Shown here: piece by piece, positions 33,511 to 39,398 of the stretch
Layout: every line of letters starts with the position of its first letter
Numbering within the stretch: the first letter of the stretch is position 1
Assembly: GCA_035493895.1 (NCBI GenBank)
Contig: DATJHM010000224.1
Location: 1 to 39,398, forward strand
Direction: 5' to 3'
DNA from: DATJHM01 sp035493895
GTDB taxonomy: Bacteria > Chloroflexota > Ktedonobacteria > Ktedonobacterales > Ktedonobacteraceae
DNA: 39,398 nt
Program-made: the position numbers and the translations under genes
Notes under the pieces: generated by a model
Seen by the model: the letters and a program-made list of their open reading frames with translations, nothing else
Told to the model about the DNA's origin: nothing
The model's database searches: none

Positions 33511-34485
33511 CTACTTGAGCGATGAATTCGTGGTCGTGCCATAGTACACGTGAGCCATCTGCGCAAACAGCTTATGCACATTCTCGGGTTCGCTTACACC
33601 TGAAAACTCGCGATATGCAGCGGCCACGTTTGCCACGATCCGCTCTCCGTTAATCCATGCGTTGTAGGGTGTTAAGACAATGTCTCTGGCCGCATCGAAT
33701 GCGGACATCCCCTTCTCGTAGCGAGAGCGGGCCTCGGCATAGATATATTCCAGATAGCTCTTTACCTCACGTACCCCGTTTTTATCGGTGATCGGGCCGT
33801 GGCCGGGGACGATCGTCACGACATCCAGGTCGAGGATACGATCACATGCATGTAGCCAGTTGCTGATGGGCCCGGCCCAGACAATGGGGTGACCGCCAAT
33901 AAAAAGGATATCTCCGGTGAAGATCGTACGATCTTCGGGCACATAGACCAGTGTGTCGCCAGGCGTGTGCGCCGGGCCAACCTCAATCAGTTCGACGCGC
34001 TTATCGCCCACAAAAAGCGTGAGGGATTGCTCAAATGTCTTTTGGGGCATTGTTAACGTAATACCTCTAAAGTCAAAAGCGCCCAGCGTCTCGCGCATGA
34101 AGTCTCCTTCAGGCCCCTGAGGAGCGTGCTCCACCATTTTGGTGAGGATTTCGGGTGGTGGCTCTTTCATCATTTGTTCGGCGGCTCTTTTGGAGGCGAT
34201 GATAAGAGCATCGGCGACAAGCTGATTGCCATGACAATGATCGCCGTCGCCGTGGGTGTTTACGACTGTCTCGATATGGGCCGCGGCCGGAATGGAGCGA
34301 CGCATTGTATCGAGCATTTCCTGCGTGAGTTTCAAGTCATAGAGCGTATCGATTAATAACGCGCTCTCTCCGTCCGTAACAATGCCTGCGTTGCTCCAGC
34401 CCCAGGAGCCGGTTGGCTGCAAGTAGGCATAGACGGAATTGCCAAGATCGTGAAGCCCACGTGTGTAAGACCATGATGTTGTCAT
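33511..34485 (-). CDS. MBL-fold metallo-hydrolase, possible ActIV-like cyclase, cluster B
   Basis: A 324-residue metallo-beta-lactamase-fold protein. The metal motif is THGDGDHCHG: His78, Asp82 and His83 match HxHxDH, but the second His is Asp80. Further ligands are seen in GPAHTPGDT, in the FTGDILF Asp and in VPGHGPITD. In actinorhodin biosynthesis the second-ring cyclase ActIV belongs to this fold, so a cyclase or thioesterase role is plausible. The changed second ligand occurs in other members of the wider family. The ATG at 34485 is used; a GTG at 34509 is an alternative, and neither has a strong ribosome site. It is preceded by an 89-nt gap, the largest in the operon. Confidence 0.85.
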   Translation of the reverse strand: MTTSWSYTRGLHDLGNSVYAYLQPTGSWGWSNAGIVTDGESALLIDTLYDLKLTQEMLDTMRRSIPAAAHIETVVNTHGDGDHCHGNQLVADALIIASKRAAEQMMKEPPPEILTKMVEHAPQGPEGDFMRETLGAFDFRGITLTMPQKTFEQSLTLFVGDKRVELIEVGPAHTPGDTLVYVPEDRTIFTGDILFIGGHPIVWAGPISNWLHACDRILDLDVVTIVPGHGPITDKNGVREVKSYLEYIYAEARSRYEKGMSAFDAARDIVLTPYNAWINGERIVANVAAAYREFSGVSEPENVHKLFAQMAHVYYGTTTNSSLK

Positions 34486-34574
34486 CAATTGTTTCGAGTC
34501 AGAGCACACCGTTGAGAGGTATGCCCGCTCTCTTCCTTTCCTTCTCTATTCACGTTGCTCTTGCGGGTAGCATG

Positions 34575-35468
34575 TTACGAAATGTCGATCTGGGCCAGCC
34601 TCTGCTCAGCCAGACGCCCTCGCTCGCCAGCGCATTGCAACTCGTGTAATAGATAGTCTTTATAGTGATTGAGATAGTGCTGTTCGAAAGCCAGCGTCTG
34701 CGCACAAAGCTGGCGTAGCTTGCGCCGCTCATCCTGATCTTCCGGAACCAGATAGTGCCACCTGCGATTCCCCAGCCTATACATGTCTTCAATGAATGAG
34801 CTCCATTCATCACCCACGTATTCCCTGTACATCCGTGTACTTGCATACTTCCCGGTTACCATTTTGCCAGCATACCATGCCGTAAGGACGGTCGCAGTCC
34901 AGCACACGCTCGTCACCAACTTTTTTATGTTATGTCGTGGCTCGTTTCCCGGTGGAAGCTGCTGCTGATCATAGCCATAAAACTCTTCGTCGGGGCGGGG
35001 ATAGGTAAGAGTAAGCGGCGCATGTTCGACGTTGCGCAGCATATGTGCAAGATAGACCAGGGGAAAATGGGCATACATGCGCAGATACTGGTCAAGCGTC
35101 TGCTCGGGCAGAGCGTCACGTATATCCCTTCCCCAGAGGAGAGCACTGGCCGCTGTGAGCCTGTAGTGCCCTTCTTGCAGCACACGCGCTTCGTCAAGGA
35201 CGATGATCTCCAGCGGAAAAGGAGCCAGAAACGCAGGCTGCTGCGTCACACGCTGTACGATCTTGTGCTCTTCGGGCGTGAAGGGCGACTTTGCAATGAG
35301 AAACAGATCGATATCACTTGTTGCAATGCCGGTCTGTTCGACAAAGCTGCCATGCAGATAATAGGCGCTGCTGCGCCCTGGTAGCGTTTTTTCGAGCAGA
35401 TCGATTGCCGCAAGTAGAATAGCATCGACCTGCTGATTGCCCGTTGCATGAGATAAAAGATAGCCCAT
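34575..35468 (-). CDS. Aminoglycoside-adenylyltransferase-like nucleotidyltransferase, cluster B
   Basis: A 297-residue protein of the polymerase-beta-type nucleotidyltransferase fold. The signature Gly40-Ser41 with DxD at Asp52/Asp54 (LHGSFVEQTGIATSDIDLFLIA) is complete, and the C-terminal ~180 residues are helical as in aminoglycoside nucleotidyltransferases (ANT-type). Such enzymes transfer AMP to a hydroxyl of a small molecule. Its presence inside a polyketide operon is unusual: it may protect the host, modify the polyketide, or act on a partner protein. All are inferred. AGAGGA eight nt before the ATG; 12 nt after the deaminase. Confidence 0.85.
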   Translation of the reverse strand: MGYLLSHATGNQQVDAILLAAIDLLEKTLPGRSSAYYLHGSFVEQTGIATSDIDLFLIAKSPFTPEEHKIVQRVTQQPAFLAPFPLEIIVLDEARVLQEGHYRLTAASALLWGRDIRDALPEQTLDQYLRMYAHFPLVYLAHMLRNVEHAPLTLTYPRPDEEFYGYDQQQLPPGNEPRHNIKKLVTSVCWTATVLTAWYAGKMVTGKYASTRMYREYVGDEWSSFIEDMYRLGNRRWHYLVPEDQDERRKLRQLCAQTLAFEQHYLNHYKDYLLHELQCAGERGRLAEQRLAQIDIS

Positions 35469-35480
35469 TATCGTGATCCT

Positions 35481-36155
35481 CTAATGCGCAGTGTTGTTCG
35501 GTGTAAACGAGTTGAGCTGCAACAACTGCTCATGCATATGATCGACGACGAATGAGGCGTCTTTGCCAGCCTCTTTCCATTGAGTCAGCAAGTGCTTGTC
35601 GGAAAGGCGCGTACCCAGTTCAATAGCGATGGGCAGATCGTGTGCCAGCTGCTCGATCCACTCCATAGCGCTGGGATGGGATTGGCTGAGGGTAGCTTCT
35701 ACCTGTAGCGCCATCAGCACAAGCTCTAACTCGTCACCAGCAGGGCCACTGACGAGTAAATTGCCGCTTTTGAAGAAGGGCGTTTTATCAATGAGCGAAG
35801 TCCCGCCAGCACCCCCATCGCGTACTGCGTAGTGGACGCCGCGCATATGAGCCATGCGTACGGCACCTATGCACATCGGACACGGCTCTATCAAGGAATA
35901 CAGCGTGCAACCATAGACATTGACTGTCTGCCAGTCTAGCACCATCAATGCATTCATTTCTGCATGTGCAAGGCGATTCTTTGCGAACTGCCGACCTGCC
36001 CCCTCCTGTTCGCGGATGCGGTTGCGTCCACGTGCCACGATATTTCCCTCGGCATCTACGACGACGGCCCCATGAGGAAGTGAACCATGACAATATGCAT
36101 CCCATGCCTCCTCGATGCAGTATTGCCACACCTGTGAAATTTGTTGCCAGATCAA
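35481..36155 (-). CDS. Nucleoside-deaminase-fold protein (CMP/guanine/TadA type), cluster B
   Basis: A 224-residue zinc-dependent deaminase. The zinc and catalytic motifs are LAHAEMNAL (His64 ligand, Glu66 proton shuttle) and EPCPMCIGA (Cys92 and Cys95 ligands), the full set for the cytidine deaminase superfamily and closest in pattern to TadA/guanine deaminase-like proteins. The N-terminal ~145 residues form the deaminase domain and the last ~80 residues are an additional helical extension. The start is a TTG preceded by AAAGGAGG with seven nt spacing; no upstream ATG has a ribosome site. In a polyketide operon such a gene is unusual: it may deaminate an intermediate or act on a nucleotide. 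Substrate not deducible. Confidence 0.85.
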   Translation of the reverse strand: MIWQQISQVWQYCIEEAWDAYCHGSLPHGAVVVDAEGNIVARGRNRIREQEGAGRQFAKNRLAHAEMNALMVLDWQTVNVYGCTLYSLIEPCPMCIGAVRMAHMRGVHYAVRDGGAGGTSLIDKTPFFKSGNLLVSGPAGDELELVLMALQVEATLSQSHPSAMEWIEQLAHDLPIAIELGTRLSDKHLLTQWKEAGKDASFVVDHMHEQLLQLNSFTPNNTAH

Positions 36156-36181
36156 GATGTAACCTCCTTTGAAAATTGCTT

Positions 36182-36445
36182 CTATGCGTCTATTTTGTTT
36201 TCTTGTTTCGCCCGAGTGATAGCATTGACCAGATCGAGCAGTGTGATACAATTTCGTAATTCGCTAAATGGCAAAGACACAGCGAAGATTTTTTCTAGCT
36301 TAACGCTAATCTCGACGAGCTCTATGGAGTCGACTGCAAGATCATCATAGATGTTCGTTTCGGGTGTCAGAGTCACCTCCTCATCGATCTGTTCTATAAT
36401 GATCTTGCTAATGGTTTGAAACACATCTTCTTGTGTATTATTCAT
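36182..36445 (-). CDS. Acyl carrier protein, cluster B
   Basis: An 87-residue ACP. Ser40 in YDDLAVDSIELVEI is the phosphopantetheine attachment site, and the four-helix pattern is evident. The sequence is acidic in helix 2 for docking to ketosynthases. It follows KS-beta by 61 nt in the order KS-alpha/KS-beta/ACP that defines a minimal type II PKS. The ATG at 36445 is chosen: an upstream frame runs into the KS-beta end and lacks a ribosome site, whereas AAGGGA lies ten nt before this ATG. This is the only ACP in the window. A phosphopantetheinyl transferase must come from elsewhere. Confidence 0.92.
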   Translation of the reverse strand: MNNTQEDVFQTISKIIIEQIDEEVTLTPETNIYDDLAVDSIELVEISVKLEKIFAVSLPFSELRNCITLLDLVNAITRAKQENKIDA

Positions 36446-36506
36446 TGCAGTCGTGTCCCTTCTAAAAAGACAAGCAACAGGTAAAAAGGTATCTCTACCA
36501 TTTGAT

Positions 36507-37784
36507 TCAGGACGAAACACCTGAACGTTGTAAAACAAGAGCAGCATTGGTGCCACCAATGCCCCGGCCATTCAGCAGACACGTATCCAGGTGATCAACA
36601 ACACGTGGTGAGGAAACAACGAAATCTAAATCGCAGCCCTCTGCCCCTTGCGAAAAGTTTAACGCGCCAGGAATGGTATGCTCCTGCATAGCGCGAATGG
36701 CAACCGCGACATCCATAGGGAAGGCAGCGCCAAAGAGATTGCCGAAGGCAGACTTTGGCGTGCTTACGGGTAGCTTTGACACCGCAGCACCAAAGGTCTG
36801 ATGAACCGCAGCTACTTCAGTCACATCTTCAATGGGGACAGCCGAGCCCGCAGTAAAAAGGCAATCAACATCATCAGCCGTAATCTGTGCTTTTTCTAAA
36901 GCCCGCGTCATGGCCACGGAGAAACGTTTGCCATCCGGAGCAGGTTGAACGGCATCGAAGCCATCGTGTGTCACGGACCAGCCCGTAAGTTCAGCCAGAA
37001 TCGTGGCACCGCGCTTGAGTGCATCATCAGCACGTTCCAGCACGAAAAAGGCGGAGCCCTCGCCTGCTACCAGACCATCATGCGCACGATCGAATGGTCG
37101 GTAGGAACCGCTGGACCCGTTGACCGCTTGTTTCGACATAATGCCCGAAGTCTCATAACAAAGAGCCGCATAAGGCGAAAAAGGCGCTTCTGTGCCGCCA
37201 GCGAGCATAATATCGGCCCTGCCCCGGCGCAGACAGTCTGCGGCATGAAAAATAGCCAGAGCGCCGCTGGCTCTATCGGCAAGAAAAGTGCGCCCAACAC
37301 CTTTGATACCAAACTGAATAGAGATATTGCCCTGAACAGCAGCGGGGAACCAGGCGGTCGCCATATAGGGACTCACCGCACGTGGTCCATCCTGCCAGAG
37401 ATGGCGCAATTCACGCTCAGCGAATTCCCAGCCACCGAGATTATTGCCAACAGTGAGACCGACCCGTGTTGAGTCGTCAGGCGAGGCCGACCAGAGAGGT
37501 TTCTGATTGTCCAGGAGAAGCCCGGCATGCTGCAAAGCCTGCTGCGCGGCAATTAATCCGTATATAGAAAAACGGTCGAGCTTACGGATCGTGCGAGAGC
37601 TGAGATACGCAGTGGGCGTAAAATTGCTAATCTGGCCTCCAACGCGGCATTGCAGATGAGAAGTATCAAAAGCGGTGAGAGGGGACAATGCAGAGTTTCC
37701 CGCACATATATTCTCCCACAAAGGCTCCAGACCGACGCCATAGGGAGAAACAACACCCAGGCCAGTAATTACAATATTCGTCAT
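36507..37784 (-). CDS. Ketosynthase chain-length-factor-like protein (KS-beta), cluster B
   Basis: A 425-residue thiolase-fold partner of the KS-alpha. The nucleophile Cys is replaced: ADRASGALA places Arg171 where CLFs normally have Gln and KS-alpha has Cys. The loop His is missing (TAGSAVP in place of NAHGTST), and the second His is Asn349 (KSAFGNLFG). The C-terminal NGRGIGGTNAALVL fits CLFs. It is therefore non-condensing and expected to set chain length and shape the cavity. The ATG at 37784 has GAGGAG seven nt upstream and is 11 nt after the KS-alpha stop. It is less conserved at these sites than the cluster A KS-beta, suggesting the two pairs have diverged. Confidence 0.9.
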   Translation of the reverse strand: MTNIVITGLGVVSPYGVGLEPLWENICAGNSALSPLTAFDTSHLQCRVGGQISNFTPTAYLSSRTIRKLDRFSIYGLIAAQQALQHAGLLLDNQKPLWSASPDDSTRVGLTVGNNLGGWEFAERELRHLWQDGPRAVSPYMATAWFPAAVQGNISIQFGIKGVGRTFLADRASGALAIFHAADCLRRGRADIMLAGGTEAPFSPYAALCYETSGIMSKQAVNGSSGSYRPFDRAHDGLVAGEGSAFFVLERADDALKRGATILAELTGWSVTHDGFDAVQPAPDGKRFSVAMTRALEKAQITADDVDCLFTAGSAVPIEDVTEVAAVHQTFGAAVSKLPVSTPKSAFGNLFGAAFPMDVAVAIRAMQEHTIPGALNFSQGAEGCDLDFVVSSPRVVDHLDTCLLNGRGIGGTNAALVLQRSGVSS

Positions 37785-37795
37785 CTTATGACTCC

Positions 37796-39064
37796 TCAAG
37801 CTGAATATGTACCCATGATAAGCGCGGCATGTAAACCAGAAAAACCACTGGCCGTCGTTAACAACCAGGTAATTGCATGCTCACGCCCCTGATGAGGAAC
37901 ATAATCCAGATCGCAGCCAGGTTCTGGATTTTCCAGATTAATTGTGGGATGAATAGCCTGATTCTGAATACTTAAAGCGCATGCCACGATCTCTTCAGCA
38001 CTGGCCGCAGCAAGCGCATGACCAAGCATGGACTTGGTTGAGTTCACAGGAATAGTATAGGCATGCTCGCCTAATGCGCTTTTAAGCGCCTGAGTTTCAA
38101 AAATATCGTTCTGAGGCGTTGAGGTGCCGTGCGCATTGACCATATCGATCTCGGCAGGAGTAAGATGTGCCTGTTGCAATGCCCCCTGTACAGCTCTCGC
38201 CAGATCCCGGCCTTCGGGCGACATATCCGTCATGTGGGTAGCATGTTGCGTCACATCATAGCCCTTGATTTCGGCATAGATAGGTGCCTGTCGAGCCAGA
38301 GCATGTTCCAGCTCTTCTAAAATCACAATGCCAGAACCTTCCGAGAGGACAAAGCCGCTGCGTGATTGATCAAAGGGACGCGATGCAGTGGTAGGATCTG
38401 TATAGTGTGAGAGGCAATGGATAATGTCAAAAGAGGCCAGAGTGATAGGCGTAATTGGAGCTTCGGAGGCTCCTGCCACCATCATATCGTAATCACCATC
38501 CACAATCTGCTCATAGGCATAGCTAATCGCATCCACGCCTCCGATGCAGCCAGTTGAAAGTGTCACACATTCACCCTGTAGTCCATACTGAGCAGCGATA
38601 ATCAACGCAGCCGAATTGCCCATGGCGGCCGCATAGAGATGAGGAGATACGCCAGCGGAGCGAATTGGTTGCTGGCCCATAGCGGTTACTTTGACAAACT
38701 CTTCATCCAACGTCTTTGTGCCACAGATTGCCGTGGCAAATGTTACGCCTACGCGTTCTGGATCAATCGTCTCGCGATCGATCTGAGCATCTTGCCAGGC
38801 CTGCTGGGTAGCGGCCAGGGCAAATTGAATAAAACGGTCTTTTGTCTGGTGCTCTGGTGCAATGTGCTGTTCCTCGGGGATAAATGGCTCTACCGCACAG
38901 ACAACCTGCGCACCAAAAGTATGGTGTCCAAAGAGAGGACTACTGGTGATCTGTTCCAGAGAAATGCCACCTGATACTCCCTGCGAAAGATTTTGCCAGA
39001 ACTGTTCTTTGCCAATACCTACTGGTGAGACAACGCCCAGACCAGTAATAACTACACGTCGCAT
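37796..39064 (-). CDS. Type II ketosynthase (KS-alpha), cluster B
   Basis: A 422-residue ketosynthase with a full catalytic set: Cys173 in STGCIGGVDA, His312 in VNAHGTSTPQND, Lys344 and His349 in NSTKSMLGHALAA. The C-terminus has TASGFSGLHAALIM. It is the first gene of the nine-gene operon, upstream of KS-beta, and condenses malonyl units on the ACP. The start at 39064 follows a purine-rich AGAGACA. An upstream minus-strand promoter candidate is seen at 39103-39132. The presence of a CLF and ACP in line supports type II PKS rather than fatty-acid FabF. Confidence 0.94.
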   Translation of the reverse strand: MRRVVITGLGVVSPVGIGKEQFWQNLSQGVSGGISLEQITSSPLFGHHTFGAQVVCAVEPFIPEEQHIAPEHQTKDRFIQFALAATQQAWQDAQIDRETIDPERVGVTFATAICGTKTLDEEFVKVTAMGQQPIRSAGVSPHLYAAAMGNSAALIIAAQYGLQGECVTLSTGCIGGVDAISYAYEQIVDGDYDMMVAGASEAPITPITLASFDIIHCLSHYTDPTTASRPFDQSRSGFVLSEGSGIVILEELEHALARQAPIYAEIKGYDVTQHATHMTDMSPEGRDLARAVQGALQQAHLTPAEIDMVNAHGTSTPQNDIFETQALKSALGEHAYTIPVNSTKSMLGHALAAASAEEIVACALSIQNQAIHPTINLENPEPGCDLDYVPHQGREHAITWLLTTASGFSGLHAALIMGTYSA

Positions 39065-39102
39065 AGTATTTGTCTCTATCTACGCTCTAGAATTGCGGGT
39101 GG

Positions 39103-39132
39103 ATAAAAATACGTCGGCTACAATTATGTCAA
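39103..39132 (-). promoter_or_regulatory. Candidate promoter of the cluster B operon
   Basis: On the minus strand TTGACA (39132-39127) is followed by A/T-rich hexamers: TATTTT after 15 bp or TTTTAT after 18 bp. The transcript would start near 39097, about 33 nt before the KS-alpha ATG. Beyond it, 39133-39337 has no gene and no clear motif. Confidence 0.4.
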
Positions 39133-39337
39133 GAATTATGTGGGGAGGCGGAGGTCGCTGAGGAGCGGCCGATAAAGATTGCATAACAAATTACTCTTTC
39201 TAAAGAAGAATAGTGTTGAACAAAAACGTGAGAAAAAACAGTTATTCATCACCTGTAAGTATCAGGTTTGTCAGGCGTCGGTGCTTTGTTGATCCTCACT
39301 GATGTACTCTTAGCAGTGAATGGGCGGAGAGAAACAG

Positions 39338-39398
39338 GTGAAAGTGGAACTGTACCTCGAGGGGCAGGCAGCGGCATCGTCGGCTCAAAACCTGCCAT
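39338..39398 (+). CDS. Start of a plus-strand gene cut by the window edge
   Basis: An open frame runs from a TGA at 39317-39319 to the window edge. GTG at 39338 is preceded by GGAG with eight nt spacing, and an ATG at 39320 without a ribosome site is in the same frame. The visible product starts VKVELYLEGQAAASSAQ. It is too short to recognise. It is divergent from the cluster B operon. Confidence 0.35.
   Translation, partial: MKVELYLEGQAAASSAQNLP

Overview
The window looks like a piece of a Chloroflexota genome of the Ktedonobacterales type. This is inferred, not proven. The supporting signs are moderate G+C, Shine-Dalgarno-led genes mixed with GTG/TTG starts, zinc-ribbon proteins fused to a membrane segment and WD40 repeats, a DUF2089/SHOCT/DUF4097 operon, and aromatic (type II) polyketide genes outside the usual actinobacterial setting. 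No rRNA, tRNA, CRISPR array or transposase gene was found.

Layout. 0.2-3.0 kb: a three-gene operon of a DUF2089 regulator, a SHOCT-like protein and a long DUF4097 repeat protein. 3.0-3.6 kb: a gene-free island of nested inverted repeats. 3.7-7.7 kb: a small membrane protein, a TetR-type regulator with two DNA-binding domains, an FAD monooxygenase, and on the other strand a cytochrome P450. 7.9-14.4 kb: a PLP enzyme and a divergent aldo/keto reductase, a stress-protein-like repeat protein, uracil-DNA glycosylase and an FGGY sugar kinase. 14.4-20.1 kb (cluster A): on the minus strand an alpha/beta-hydrolase-like protein lacking catalytic residues, KS-alpha, a chain-length-factor-like KS-beta and an aromatic-ring FAD hydroxylase, with a SnoaL-like protein divergent from them. 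20.2-24.4 kb: three minus-strand secreted or membrane proteins (Vgb-like propeller, HAMP-like membrane protein, C39-like peptidase). 24.7-30.5 kb: two zinc-ribbon membrane proteins (one with a WD40 propeller), a DHA2 drug exporter, an ECF sigma factor and a 62-residue Cys/His protein. 30.8-39.1 kb (cluster B): a nine-gene minus-strand operon, in transcription order KS-alpha, KS-beta, ACP, deaminase, nucleotidyltransferase, MBL-fold hydrolase, HSL-type hydrolase, SRPBCC aromatase/cyclase and group D flavin hydroxylase.

How the genes may work together. Cluster B has the core of an aromatic polyketide pathway: minimal PKS (KS-alpha/KS-beta/ACP), an SRPBCC aromatase/cyclase, an MBL-fold protein of the kind that includes the actinorhodin cyclase ActIV, and an ActVA-ORF5-like hydroxylase. 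It also carries a nucleoside-deaminase-fold protein and an aminoglycoside-type nucleotidyltransferase, which are unexpected there. Cluster A supplies a second KS-alpha/KS-beta pair and a hydroxylase but no ACP, so it may borrow the cluster B ACP or one outside the window. The DHA2 exporter, the P450 and the TetR-linked FAD monooxygenase could be accessory tailoring or export functions, but nothing in the sequence ties them to either cluster.

Non-coding structure includes a dispersed palindromic repeat family at three or four loci, a 53-bp perfect inverted repeat, a three-armed attenuator-like element before the stress-protein gene, twin 11-bp palindromic operators before the sugar kinase, and paired motifs in the aminotransferase/aldo-keto reductase divergent promoter region.
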